Below, piece after piece: positions 34,020-45,950 of a stretch of 64,000 bases of DNA (position 1 is the stretch's first letter; each line of letters opens with the position of its first letter). A model generated the notes under the pieces. That model was not told where the DNA came from. It made no database searches and saw only the letters and a list, made by a program, of their open reading frames with translations. The translations under genes were made by a program, and so were the position numbers. The stretch comes from Loripinus fragilis. Taxonomy: Eukaryota > Mollusca > Bivalvia > Lucinida > Lucinidae. The stretch is taken from the NCBI GenBank assembly GCA_964019695.1, contig OZ026521.1:36454939-36518938 (forward strand), in the 5' to 3' direction.

Positions 34020-35066
34020 CAACAGAATAACCATACAAATATTCTAATACATTGAAAGTCAGCTCAGTTGGATTAGGTTCTTTGTTGAGCTGGAGATTTG
34101 GTTTATGTTATTTCACTCTTGTGTTTTTTGTGCTTTCGTGCGTGTCTGTTTATTGATGCCTTGTGGTCGCCTGCTGGGAAAGGGCTGGCCTCTTGGCTCT
34201 CGTTTGTGATGTGTCACTTTCCCATTGGTGTCCTGAGTCAGGTGTGGTGCTTGATTGTATCGATTCCTGATGCTTGCCCTCTTTCTTTCTTTCTTTAAAC
34301 ATATTTTATTTGAAAAAAACAGTTAACATTATCAAACATGTGTTAACAATATTATAGCTACAAGGGTTGACATGGAAGTAATGAGCTTATAGAATTCATT
34401 CCTGAGATTTTTTGCTTTTTGTTTTATTGCTTTACGTCCCAAGTCAACAGCTATGGTCATAGCGGGACAGTCAGTTCACCTAACCAAACAATCTCCCGAG
34501 CAAGCTTGAACAAACAATTAACCAGTACTTCGTGAACATACTTTCGCTTGTAACTGACAACAAACCTTCTTGAATGATTCAGCAGAAGGGAGGAGAATGA
34601 CCGTAGAAATTGTTTCATGATCAATCTCCACGGAAGTATGGGACCGAGACCAGGATCGAACTGGCGACCGTTGGATCTGCAGTCAGAACTTATATGGTTT
34701 AATTTGTTCATGTACAACATCCTATAAAATGTAAGGCATGTATCATATAACTATGTTCAGATTTATGTACAGTTTTCACAATAGTTCAGTATTATCAAAT
34801 TAAACCACGATACTTTCATGTTCTAGGTACCTTAATATTTAATCTTAACCCTAAGATTTCACTCCTCTATGCAAAGCGAAGCACCAGTTCCTTGATAGTT
34901 TTTCTAAATTGTATATTTCTCTACCGCTAAACCAGACCCTCCATTAGCCCAATATACTGTACTATCTAACAACGATTGAGTTATGCTTTCAATATATGAG
35001 AATTTAAGACTAAACCAAAGTCTCTGAATTGTTATTTAGTGATATCTCATTCATCTATGACCTATA
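34020..35066. other. Intron; no gene seen
   Basis: 34090-34290 is T/G-rich repeat-like sequence (TTGTGGTCGCCTGCTGGGAA, TGCCCTCTTTCTTTCTTTC). A (TTTC)n tract lies at 34281-34297. Nothing else recognised. Confidence 0.4.
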
Positions 35067-35200
35067 CTAATGCCATACTTTTTCCAGCCTACTACAGTCT
35101 ACTAGGATATATACATGAGACTCAGCATTGGCCAGACACAGGTTACAGGATGTTGAATTTTCATGCAGAATATAATTACCTGTCAACAGCCGTATCTTCG
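35067..35200 (-). pseudogene. LINE C-terminal fragment
   Basis: The minus-strand frame gives KIRLLTGNYILHENS, then CNLCLANAESHVYILVDC. This fits the post-RT segment of many non-LTR retrotransposons (LLTGxYxL ... CxxC ... Hxxxx C). No RT core is nearby. Short and isolated, so likely a dead fragment; the clade is not assignable. Confidence 0.5.
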
Positions 35201-35344
35201 TGTTACCTTTTTTTATAATTCTCACGTCGTTTAGAAGCATGTTCAATGAGTTGAGCACCTTCCCAACATGGAGAAAGGCTAGGTTTATATATTTCAAGGT
35301 CTTCAATGATACATCATACACATACACATTATGTAAGAACATCT

Positions 35345-37540
35345 ATTTATACTACAAGTACAAACTTGCTGCAACATGCAGCAAAATAATGCACAGCGAA
35401 ACACATACCTCAACTCGCTTTGTGTAAACCAAATTTCACCTACCTTTTCCTTCGCTTTGTTTTGGCTAACCGTTTCAACAATTAGTTTTCACCATTTTTT
35501 GCAGTATATGCTTGTTATCAGGATAGCCATTGTCAATATTTGAAAACCCTGTAAAACGAATCCTCTTCAATTATTTTTTTCTTTTAAAAAAACATATTTG
35601 AAAGTGGGTAAAGATTACCTGTATTTTCAAGAATTGATTATTTGCAGTCTGGGAACTAGCAGATATATGCAAAATGGTGCATATACCAAAATACTAGTGT
35701 TATGTCGCCCATGTGGTTTAAAAGGCAGTAGACGAGAAATGGGAAAAATGACACATTAGAACCAACAGTTTTGTAGTTGCTCAGCTGACATGTGGTCCTA
35801 GTTTATACTTTGTGAGCAAATTTATTTCAAACATAAATTAAGTGACAGTCAATCAGTCTTATGGTCAACATTTGAACAAACTGTACTCAACATAAAACAG
35901 TTCTGCTTAATTGAGTTTTGGGTAATTCTTTCTTGACCAGACGTTGCTGTATTAAATGTAAATAATGTATATAGAAATCATTTTGCAGCAAATGGATGAA
36001 TTCGAGTTGCTAATTGACACCTGTTGTTGAAAAATTGGATTTCTTACAGAATCAGGGATTGTGCAAGAAATCACCTTTTCCCTGTGTAATGGTTTTCAAG
36101 CATCATAAACACACAGGCTTTAGCATTGGTATCTCTGTCAACAGAATTGGTGGTGTATGGAGCTGTTTATAGATACATATGGGAACATCTTGTTAAACTG
36201 TATTTGAATTGTTGTAGATAGATGTGGGAAAATCTTGTAAAACTGTATTTGGGTTGTCATTTCAGAGGGAGGTTTGATGCCAATCTCAAAAGAGGTCATA
36301 ATGCCATAAATTCTACTGGCAGGGATAAATTAATTAATTTCCAGCCGCTACGCCTAAGTTAATTAAAAACATAAAATCAACATCGATTTAAATAGCTAAA
36401 TTGTAATAAAGAACAGAGGATTATTCAAATAATCATGTTTTAGCTCGTTTTAAAACATAAGCAGACAATCCTGTGCAAGGGGCGGTTGCAAAACTTTTAT
36501 GCACGTAAACCATTTTTGTTTGCTCAATTGCTATAATTTTCTAAGTTTGACTTGTCATGTAACCTTTTTCCTTGATATCAGATAGAAACTTTGAATAAGT
36601 CACTATGTTAAATTCTAAGCTTACATTGGTTCACTTACTCTTATAACGGTCCGTGATCTATATTTTACCTAACAAAGCACTAAACTTTCTAGCATGATGT
36701 TTAAAACGAAACAAAAATAGTGAAATCAACTTGTCGTAAACATGGATAGACAACAACTCGCTTTCAGTTCCTCTGATAATTGGTTTCCGATTTCACGTAT
36801 TGTGTACCTCAATCGAAAGGAAGCCAGAAACCAGACAACTTAAATTAGAAATTCGCGCATTTTCTAGACTGGTTCTTATTCAATTTTGCTGCTCGCAAGT
36901 GGTATGATTAAATTGCGAGAAAAGTATTCCTAAAGCAAAATTATGTATTCATAGGACAGAAACATATAATTTACCATTACAGTGTGCAGGAAATTACATT
37001 AAAGCATACAGTGAAAAGTTTCCATCATATAGAAATGTTTCTGATGTGAAAGAAGCATTTTAGTGGCCTGGTTAGCACTTTCGAGTTTGTTTTGGGCCAA
37101 GATGTCCAATTACTACTAGAATGAGCGCGTTTGCTGTTTGGCTTTACCCCCTTCCAAGTTATCTTGGAACCCCTCTTCATGGTTTTGCATATAATAAACG
37201 AAAGGAAAAACAAATGTTTTAAAATCTGAAAAGATTACGTAAAGCAAATACACATTAAAATTGTTTTGCTAAAATAGTGTGCTTTCTTCACTAATTATCA
37301 TGCAATGTATTCATAGTCCGTTTTTGTAATTGCATAGTGATCCGCAAATTAAACTTTTAATGAGATATGTCAAAAACAAAACAGCAAGACAGGAGAGAAA
37401 ATTTGGTGATGAAAGACACAGCAACAGTTTGAAAACCACCAAAGACGCCGTGCTAATGACATAGCTGTGGTGAAACATTGGCATAATAAATTCTATATGT
37501 GTATTTATCAATGATCTCATGCTGGCACGAATAACAACTC
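35345..37540. other. Intron; no gene or clear repeat
   Basis: A direct duplication of ~45 bp (ATATGGGAACATCTTGTTAA ACTGTATTTG, then a near copy) lies at 36173-36265. The rest shows no recognised structure on either strand. Confidence 0.4.
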
Positions 37541-37549
37541 ACTTAGGTT

Positions 37550-37610
37550 GCCTATCGGAACTGCCTCGACCAATTCCGCGAAATTCCGTGGAATCAGACC
37601 ACGAATGTAC
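37550..37610. repeat. Dispersed sequence shared with 20985-21065
   Basis: GGAACTGCCTCGACCAATTC and CGTGGAATC are the near reverse complement of the stretch at 21017-21055. Confidence 0.6.
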
Positions 37611-37763
37611 ATCGAGGATCTACTTTGATAACGCGGAAGATAACGTGACGCTGGCGTTATATAACGCGACGCTGACGCCTGAGAAACCATGTTAACACAA
37701 TAACAAGTGTGGTTGAAGCAAAACAAAACGGCTATAAATGAAGTTTAATTTTAAATTATGTTA

Positions 37764-37801
37764 TTTCAATAAAATATCGCTATAGCGATATTTTATTGAA
37801 A
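37764..37801. repeat. Perfect 38-bp palindrome
   Basis: TTTCAATAAAATATCGCTA is followed directly by its exact complement TAGCGATATTTTATTGAAA. There is no spacer. Outer flanks keep weaker pairing (AATGAAG...CTTCATT), so this is likely the centre of a small foldback element. Confidence 0.9.
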
Positions 37802-38406
37802 AATACAATACCTTCATTTAATCTGCTGATTAAACTTTCTGGATAACCAGAGTAATCGATTCAATAGAGCTGAACCCACATGCTACAGAACTAATTTTCC
37901 ATATGCCAGGTCGGGCTAATAAAATGGAGCTTTTTGGTACATAATACTACGCGTAATGCTGCTTGTATACACCCGAGCCTTGATTCGATTCGAATTGTGA
38001 CGGACTTTCCCAAATGTCCGGTTTACCACTAGCTTGTAATGCAAAGTATCACATGAGCAATATCATTAGTTTTACCACAGAGTTTGCTAGTAATTCCAAT
38101 TGTAAGTTTCACGTTAGCGATTTTGAATTATCCTTCAGCGAAGCAATTTCTAATCTAAGGGAGATAAGCCAATTTGAAAATAATACAAGGACACCAAAAT
38201 TTTCACCCCAAACTACAAAAAGTTTTTCGGACTTGTGTGTGACAAAATACTTCGGAGTTTAAATACCGTTGCTTTCTACATAATGCATCCACGCAGATGA
38301 TGGTGTTTATGTCCTTCATCTGAACATGATAGAGTACTTCCACCTAGGGGACATTATTCATCGATTTCAGTGCTTTACTCCTAAATTATCACACACGATG
38401 GCCCTT

Positions 38407-38900
38407 ACAACCAGGCAACTAGCAATTTAGCAATATACTCCCATGAAACATCTCAAGATAAGCTGTCAGAAGCATAAAATAGACAGTCTATCATTGTCAT
38501 CCAGGTGCATGACAAACTACATAAAAAGTTGTTCATTTCTACATGCTCATTTCTTTGAATAAATGAAAGTGGTTGAGAATTTAATTAAAAAAAGCTTATG
38601 GTGAAAAACTCATTTATTGAAAAGACATATGTTGTAGATATACATTGGAATTGCCTCATAGCAATTCCAATGTGTACTTACAACATATGATACTGAAAAA
38701 AGGAAGAAAACTATTTGGAAATTTACATTTTCCAAGTATCATGTCTAATGTCTTTACCTCTTTTAAACATCCCAAACTGCAAATCAGCATTACGATTCCT
38801 GTCATTCTACTGCAAAGTGTTTATATTTGCATGACAGCTATATCTCCAAATTGGAGTTGTATGAACTACCTCTTTGCTAACCTACTAGTTAGGTGGTTGT
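38407..38900 (+). mobile_element. ACAACC foldback MITE, complete copy
   Basis: The terminal inverted repeats are ACAACCAGGCAACTAGCAAT and, at the right, GCTAACCTACTAGTTAGGTG GTTGT. The centre is a hairpin (ACATATGTTGTAG, TTGGAATTGC and complements). Length 494 bp. Other copies: 19258-19575 (truncated), 45343-45757 (inverted), and a terminal scrap at 42927-42962. It ends 17 bp upstream of the CTLD exon at 38918. Confidence 0.82.
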
Positions 38901-38917
38901 AATATTGTTCATTATAG

Positions 38918-39058
38918 GTACTTCATGTTTTATCAGCGCTCAAGCAAGATGTGACGTTCTTTCTGTCGTTAATGACACCTACTCTTACAGCACCGCTGAT
39001 GTCATAGAATACCATTTCAGTCTCTGCCAACGACAAGCACCCAGAGAACAATGTAAAG
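38918..39058 (+). CDS. Exon: C-terminal half of CTLD 2
   Basis: A 141-bp exon, phase 1 to phase 1. Acceptor TTCATTATAG is weak in pyrimidines because a MITE ends just upstream; donor AAAG|GTAATG. It encodes GTSCFISAQARCDVLS, a Ser/Tyr/Asp stretch, then EYHFSLCQRQAPREQC, which supplies the closing cysteine of the lectin-like fold. Joined to 33982 it reads FWING-TSCF. It lacks an EPN or QPD sugar-binding motif and has no WND triplet. Confidence 0.65.
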
Positions 39059-39385
39059 GTAATGTGTTCGCTTTGTTCCCATGGAGTAATTTCAGCTATG
39101 ATCCCATGGATTAATGTTCACACTCATTCCCATGTAGTGTTTGTGCTGGGTCCCAATGGAGTACAGTTTGTACTGTGTCATGGAATAAATGCTCGCGCTA
39201 TGTCTCTATGGCGTTATGTTCAGTATGGAGTACTGTTTGCTCTGTATTCTGACGGAATAATATCCTTACAATGTTAACATGGAGTTTTGTTCGTGGCATG
39301 TCTCACAAAGAGTAATTTTCCCACTATGGTCACATGAAATACAGTTCATAATGTGTCCCAGTTATGTTTGCGCTATGTCCCAACG
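39059..39385. repeat. TTCCCATGGAGTAATGTTCGC minisatellite, starting at the donor
   Basis: About 10-11 degenerate ~28-30-bp units. The first unit begins with the GTAATGTG of the exon's own donor, and TAATGTTCGC-like wording recurs in each unit. A second block of the same unit lies at 41885-42240, just before the next exon. Confidence 0.75.
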
Positions 39386-39389
39386 GAAT

Positions 39390-41880
39390 ATAATCAGGGT
39401 TAGTAGGAGACACGTGATTTGATGATGTCATATTTATTGCAGCAAGGAAGTAGCCATCGTGAAAATGGGTCCTCATATGTGGTAATTTTTGCTTTTTTCA
39501 TACGCTGCTCATTTACCCTTTTTAAACTTTGACACAAGATTTTAACTAGGTCATTGAAGCAAGCATGGTGTTTGCATATTGCATTTCTTTAAAAAATAGT
39601 TCCCTTCAAACGTGTGTTTAAAATAGTTCCCTTCAAAATATTTATACACTGACATAAGACAGTAAAACAATGTAAAATATTTAGATAATTGACATATCAG
39701 ACGCAGAAATATCCTATGGAAGGGGTGGATTCACTAACCCACCCTAATATAAACGTATCCAAATTATCCGTGTAAAATCTCTGCCACAATATTTTGTATA
39801 TGTGACCTGTACTTAATTCTTATATATTGACGTGGCGATTGCCATAGAACCTTTAATTAAATGCAGCAAACAGCCAGTATGCATACGTTACCTACATGTA
39901 CTTTCAAATGTATTGCTATTTAATGCAGTACTATCATTAGACTATGAGCTGTCAAAATATCTCTGAGGTAGAAGACTGTAATTTTCTAAAACCACATTGT
40001 ATTAGCCACATATTAAAGTGTGTTAGCTCTTTAACAGCCTGGTTCATACCCTGAAATAGCACAATTCACTATGTTACCATAAAATAATAGGAATGCCTAT
40101 AGTGTTAATATCAAATTATCCCTTACTGTTACATACCAATTTTATCTTCAAATTGAAAGCAAATGACTAGCATTATTATTTTAACTAATTGATGTACCTG
40201 TTATTACTGTTATATACGTTACTTTCTATTGAATACAATATTTAAATGCAATATCAGTACTATGTGAGTTAATACTACTAATGGATGTAAACTGTCATTG
40301 GAGTGCTCAATTATGAAATAAATAATGAATATTGTATTATTTGATGCAACCAGCAACTAAGAACAAATTCCAATAAAGCATGGCTGATTAAACCGAAGAA
40401 ACTTGAAGCTAAATCACATAAAATGCCACTTCAAATTGGAGTGTTTTATCAAATACATTTTTGTGTATGTAAACAGCATTTTGACTAATCTACTTTTTAT
40501 GATTAAATTATGTTTCTTAAATACTTTTATGATATCTTTTATCTCTCTGAAACGTATGTACTGCTTCTTTGAATATAAGGAATGTTATATACAAGACATT
40601 TTTAATGACTACCGTTCAATTTAGATGAAACATTGATATTTCAAAGTTGTGATTGCTTAGTATGATCTATCGCTCATATATTTATAACTTATCAGCTATT
40701 GCCTACAACAAATATATATATATATATAACATCCAGGGATAAAAGCTAACCCAAAGTTCCTACAATTACCTTTGTCATTTCAAACATATGTTGTAATCAA
40801 GAAATTAAGCATTAAAACAGACGTTAATCCTCATCATATAAATAGAATCAGATTTTTAATCATAACGGTTTCTGTCGCGCATATGACACACGCAATGCAT
40901 ATCCTTGTGGATAAAATCGCTTTATATCCTTGGCATATCCAGATTGGTGAGGAAAAAGTTATATATACAATAATAGTATTTAATGAGATTATTATACTTA
41001 TCATACGCTTTGTCCAGTTCTACAATGTTGTTAAGCATTGATACAGGACAGCATTTGTTCTACAGGTCTATTCTAGTCATACATCTGAAAAATCTAGGCG
41101 TATCACTAAGCTCATTTGCATTGGACGTATTATATTGCAGCCAGTGGAAAATGAATGGACTCCAATATATTATTGGTAGTTTTGCTTTTGCATTATTTCT
41201 ATCAATAAGACTTAGTGTAAGCGTGAAATGTTGTTCATATAAAATCATTTTGATATTTAGCATGTCAAATGAGAACATAATCATTGACGATCGAGAATAC
41301 CATCCCATTAATCATTTGCATGTTTCAAAATAAACTAAATTGTTCATAAATAGTAACGTTAATAGTAAATCAAGTGAACAGGCACGTTTGATTTTGTTTC
41401 TTAACCCAGTGCTGAGCAGTTAGGAAATTGCCTTTTAAGAACATGGTATTTAAAATCTAAATACTTATTATAAAGATTATCAAATGAAACTATTGGAAAT
41501 AATTAAAATGATTTTATAAGGTGTAGTTGACCATGTGACGTAAATGACACAACTAACATAAAGATGTGTTTCTGGAAGTAAACCTTTTATTTGATACTTG
41601 TTTAGGCCCCCAAACTAGCTGTTGGCAGTAAAAAACGACTGTATGCTTCATCTGGGTACTGTCAGGATACCATTTTTATTCAAATGTCGCAATTTTGTTT
41701 TAATAGTTAAAAAGGGGATAGGTGTATAAAACACCTCCCCCCGACAAACTGCTACCAAAATTTGGCTGTACGACGTGCCTAGAAATGTTGTAGAAGGCTT
41801 GTCCTAGCTCTTTATGAAATCAAACCTTTTCTGGCACGAAAATTGTGCGAATCGATTTTTCAAATATTTAGCTCTCTTAA
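39390..41880. other. Intron; no gene seen
   Basis: Very AT-rich, with a (TA)n stretch near 40713. Open frames at 40403-41333 are low-complexity Ile/Phe/Tyr-rich reads with no domain. Confidence 0.4.
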
Positions 41881-41884
41881 GCAG

Positions 41885-42240
41885 ACGCATAGTAATGTTC
41901 GCAATATGATCCTATGGACCCATTTTTGTACTATGTTCCCATTGAGTAATGTTCTCGACATGTTCCCACAGATTAATGTAAGCGCCATGTTCCCACGAAG
42001 TTTTGTCCACGCTCTGTTTCCAAGGAGTAATGATAGCGAAATGTTCCATGGAGTAATATTCACGCTATGTTCCAATAGAGTAATATTTGCGCTATGTTCC
42101 CGTTGAGCAGTTTTTGCGCTATGTTTCCATGGAAAAAGTTTGCGGTTTGTCGCAATATGTTTCCATAAAGTAATGTTTACGACACGCCCTTTTCAATGAG
42201 TAATAATAACGCTATGTCCCAGCGGAGTGCTATTAATTTG
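41885..42240. repeat. TTCCCATGGAGTAATG minisatellite, second block
   Basis: About 11-12 units of ~28-30 bp with the core CGCTATGTTCCCA and GAGTAATGTT, the same as 39059-39385 in the same orientation. Confidence 0.75.
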
Positions 42241-42340
42241 CTGAAATAGTGCAGACCCTAACATCACTTAGTTCTATACTATTTTAAGGTATCATATTTT
42301 GTGGTTTTCCATTAAACCGCAGTCAAATCATTTGTTTCAG

Positions 42341-42538
42341 AATTCGATCGAGTATGGAAGCCTATAGGTTCCACGGAGTATTTCATATCTGGTAAACCAC
42401 GATCTTACAAGAAGGCTGAGCACCAATGTATCCAACTTGGTGGTGGCGTTCTCAACGTTAGTAAAGTGAACGAACAATTTCTTGACGCACTTCAGCTGAG
42501 GAATGTCGAGGGCGTGTTTTGGGTAAATGGCGCATTAG
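42341..42538 (+). CDS. Exon: N-terminal half of CTLD 3
   Basis: A 198-bp exon, phase 1 to phase 1. Acceptor AATCATTTGTTTCAG, donor TTAG|GTGAGC. It encodes 66 residues: EFDRVWKPIGSTEYFISG, then KPRSYKKAEHQCIQLGGGVL (helix plus first cysteine), NVSKVNEQFLDAL, and VEGVFWVNGAL at the W-x-x-G split. There is no in-frame ATG near its start, and it is defined by splice sites and homology to sister exons. Joined to 39058 it reads ...QCKEFDR. It can join either 46397 or 47845, both phase 1; the second gives a complete fold. Confidence 0.8.
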
Positions 42539-42714
42539 GTGAGCACAAATGATGGGGAGTTTCGAGGTAGTTTAAAAAAGGCTATATAAGCTGAAAACAC
42601 TGTTGTTATAATGTTCAATGTGTCCCCATTCTCCCCAGATGTTGAAGGTTTTTGCTCGCCCCACTCTCTTTTCTCATTATTTGGATGAAAACCATTATCG
42701 AAGTAAATCGTTAA

Positions 42715-42885
42715 GACTCTTATTGAATTATTTAGAAAATTCGTAAGAGTTGTTTCCCTTCACCCATACAACAAAATTGAGCCACCAAAAAATTATTGTG
42801 CCCTGATCAGCTCTGATCAATGTCTTCTTTGTGTGCTTAGTGGGTAACTATGGATTCAAGCTGTCTTCTTGTTGAAAGTGAAGAT
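42715..42885. repeat. Dispersed repeat shared with 45765-45950
   Basis: AATTATTTAGAAAATTCGTA AGAGTTGTTTCCCTTCAC and GGGTAACTATGGATTCAAGC TGTCTTCTTG recur with few changes at 45765-45930. The CTGATCAGCTCTGATCA stem is of the GATCAG foldback type. Confidence 0.7.
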
Positions 42886-42926
42886 TTAGATGAAACGTTA
42901 ATCCCAAACATTATCGCAGTAAATCG

Positions 42927-42962
42927 TTACAACCACGTAACTAGCAGGTTAGCAAAGAGATA
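42927..42962. repeat. ACAACC MITE terminal scrap
   Basis: ACAACCACGTAACTAGCAGG and TTAGCAAAGAG match the right terminal repeat of 38407-38900 in reverse. Confidence 0.5.
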
Positions 42963-42979
42963 GGTTTATGAACTCTAAG

Positions 42980-44590
42980 GATCATTGACGGTTTGGGCCT
43001 TATACGCCTATTTTTCTGATTCCCAGAACTCTGCTTTTGAGCTTCTAGTGTGGTGCATGTAGTATCAGTGCAATAGGTGAATCTAATGGCAAGAGCCAGC
43101 TAGAAAAATATTTTCAAAATTTCTACACACTCGAGAGTTATGGCGGGTAGAAAGGGGAGGGGGTCTGAAATTTCATGAAAATAAAAAGTGCTTTAAAAAG
43201 TGGTTTCTGCACGTTTTCTTGATTTATTTGGTAGGCATGGTGATATCTATTGAACATACCATATGCAGAGTATTAACGAATCACGATAATTGATGAAGTT
43301 GTTTTAAAAACAAAATATGTTTTGTAATTAAATGATTTTGGGGAGATAATTTTGAAGTTACCTGTACATTTTGGACTACATGTACCGTAAATAATACATA
43401 ACTGAAAGCTCAACAAAAGAAATAAATATTGTTGAAGGAATGAAAGTGTCCCATTTAGCATTGGAAAGTAAAACTGATTCTAACTAGATCCTTTGAATAT
43501 TACTTTTCCTTTGTTTAAAGGGCATAGCATAGTAAATGTATTTAAAGTGTCCAAATATTTATGATATACATTTTCATGTATATCCCTATATGAGACAATA
43601 TATTGAATACTAAAGTATTTATAGTCCGTCCAGTTAAGAGAGACTGGGCGGTTCTTAGCAAAGACACTCCCGTGGACATTTCCATTTAAAAATCGGTAAG
43701 ACAGAGTGTATTTATTCACCCGTGAAACGCTTTACAGCTGTATACCTGTATATACCTGTAGTATTGAGCCCATTGTGAGAAAAAGGCATCTCGAATTAAT
43801 TTGGATGACAAGGAGACTGGTTAGTCTATATGCGCTCTGGCAATGTTTCGAAATTTAAACTATTGAAATTATTATACTGGATAAGAAAATAAAATAATGG
43901 TCCTCAATGAAAAATTAATACTATGAATTGGTCAGCACACGAGATGATGGTTCTTATTACATCGGCGTGTGGCGAAGGCTCCGTCGAGCCTGCATGTACG
44001 CATGACCTCGCCAGGGCTTTCGCTTCTCGCATTAACACAGTATGCAAGTTGAAGAAGACTCCAAACACCATTTAGACATCTAGCCTCTCTGGACACGCCA
44101 GAATGAGCGATTATTATAGGCTTTTTTCGGATATGCGATAAGACCAAGTCTCATGTTTGTATGCCCTTTTCTCATGATCCATATACTTAACCCTTGTCCC
44201 GCTGAATTATAATTGGTGATTTATTATTGTTGTATCAGGCTTAAAAATCAAACCAGTTTTGCCAAACAGACATAATTTGAAGAAAGTGCAAACCTACCCT
44301 CTCCCAAAACTTTCACAACATATCCATCCCCGAAAATGAAATGCAGCAGGTCCCCAGCAGCATACTAAAGATAAACGTTTACCAGGCATGCTAACGTTTA
44401 AAATTGGTCACCCTTTCGTCTGCGCTTCAGTTGGTTGCACGAGTAAATCGTACATAGGCTATTACACCCGATTTACTGTAGACTAGTCTTATTTGACAGT
44501 GTATGACAGCGCTCTGTCTGACACGCCCAGTCTCTGTTAGCTGGTCGCACTATAACTGTTATAACTCATTGCATGCCAATGGATAATTTT
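42980..44590. other. Intron; no gene seen
   Basis: A ~200-bp repeat-like stretch at 43935-44150 shares short words with 22565-22770 (ATGCGATAAG-type ends, AACACAGTATGCA). No coding exon was recognised. Confidence 0.35.
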
Positions 44591-44745
44591 GTCGTCTGCC
44601 AATATCCCTTTGCAAACAGTTTAAACTCAGATGAAGACCAACAGAATTTCGGTCTTGATCTGGATCCAAACTCTTTGAAACTCCGATGGTGGTCCTGCGG
44701 GGTTTATTTTTTAAAAACTTAATTTTGAAGAAAGTCAGCAGACGA
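44591..44745. repeat. GTCGTCTGC foldback element
   Basis: Ends TTTTGTCGTCTGC and GCAGACGAAAATA. Inside are CAAACAGTTTAAACTCAGAT and TTGATCTGGATCCAAACTC, which pair. Same family as 46929 and 49313. Confidence 0.7.
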
Positions 44746-44989
44746 AAATAAAAATATGAACAATTCCCTAGCATGCAAATGGATAAGTATAGGACGTTTG
44801 CAAAAGAATGAGTCATTCAATAACAGTGAGTTTTTTTCTTATGAAAAAATGCATAAAACCTTGTTAATTCTACTTTTACTTTATATTAAACTAGCACAGA
44901 ATACAAAACAATTTAGGAGGTTGGTTCTAGAGAACTTCATTACTGTCATTAATTTCTTATATGTTAGAAAAGGCATTTTATGGGCTTAG

Positions 44990-45340
44990 GCCCTGGGTTT
45001 TTGGGCTGCTGAACATCTTTTCCCCTCTTGTGCCAGCAAGCCACTTCCATACAATGTGTAAAATATGGTAACACATAAACATGCAAAAGCTTTTGCTGGC
45101 ACAAGGGGAGGAATGATATTTTAAAAATTGTTTTTGGATTTCTATATATTATAATGTAAAACTGATTGTTCTACCCAAAATTTTACATCTTTGAAGCATT
45201 TAATATCGAAAACGGAATACACAGCCATAAAGTACACAGGTCAGGGAAGCTTCAAGGTGAAGAAAGGGACGATTGACAAACTTTTATTTTTACTGAAAAC
45301 CATAGGCATTTACCCATAGCAAGTGTCAACGATCCTTTGG
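44990..45340. other. Intron; no gene seen
   Basis: CCCCTCTTGTGCCAGCAAGC (45023) and GCTTTTGCTGGCACAAGGGG (45090) form an inverted pair, so a small foldback unit is likely. No coding signal. Confidence 0.4.
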
Positions 45341-45342
45341 AG

Positions 45343-45757
45343 GTATAGCTGCCATGCAAATATAAACAATTTGCAGTAGAGTGACAGGAATTTTAATACT
45401 GAATGGCAGTTTGGGATGTTTAAAAGAGGTAAAGACAATAGACATGCTAATTTCTAAATAGTTTTCTTCCTTATCTCAGCAACATATGTCGTAGGTACAC
45501 TCTTGAATTGCCTCTGCCTCTTTGAGGCAATTCCAATGTTTACCTACAACATATGTCTTTTCAATAAATGAGTTGTTCACCATAAGCTTTTTTAAACAAA
45601 TTCTCAACCACTTGCATTTATTCAAATAATTGAGCATGTAGAAATGGACAACTTTTCATGTAGTTTGTCATGCATCTGGATGACAATAATAGACTGTCTA
45701 TTTTATGCTTATGACAGCTTATCTTGATGTTTCATGGGATGGCTAGTTGCGTGGTGT
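45343..45757 (-). mobile_element. ACAACC foldback MITE, inverted copy
   Basis: Reverse complement of most of 38407-38900, including the CATATGTCGTAGGTACAC ... TACCTACAACATATGTC hairpin and TGTTTCATGGGATGGCTAGT at its end. The left terminal ~40 bp is missing. Confidence 0.75.
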
Positions 45758-45764
45758 AAGACTC

Positions 45765-45950
45765 TTCTTGAATTATTTCGAAAATTCGTAAGAGTTGTTT
45801 CCCTTCACGCATGCAGCAAAATTGAGCCATCAATAAAATCATTGTGCCCAGATCAGCCTGGGCATTCGACCAGACTGATCAATGTCTTCGCTGTGCCCTT
45901 AGTGGGCAACTATAGACTCAAGCTGTCTTCTTGTGGAAATGAAGACTCTG
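45765..45950. repeat. Dispersed repeat shared with 42715-42885
   Basis: Same sequence family, here with a longer GATCAGCCTGGGCATTCGAC CAGACTGATC stem. It abuts the MITE ending at 45757, as the other copy lies near a scrap of that MITE at 42927, so the two may once have been one composite. Confidence 0.7.

Noticed and set aside
44756..44989. Open frame NNSEFFSYEKMHKTLL... as a possible CTLD N-half
   Set aside because: It has no cysteine, no W-x-x-G end and no donor; it begins within a foldback-family flank.
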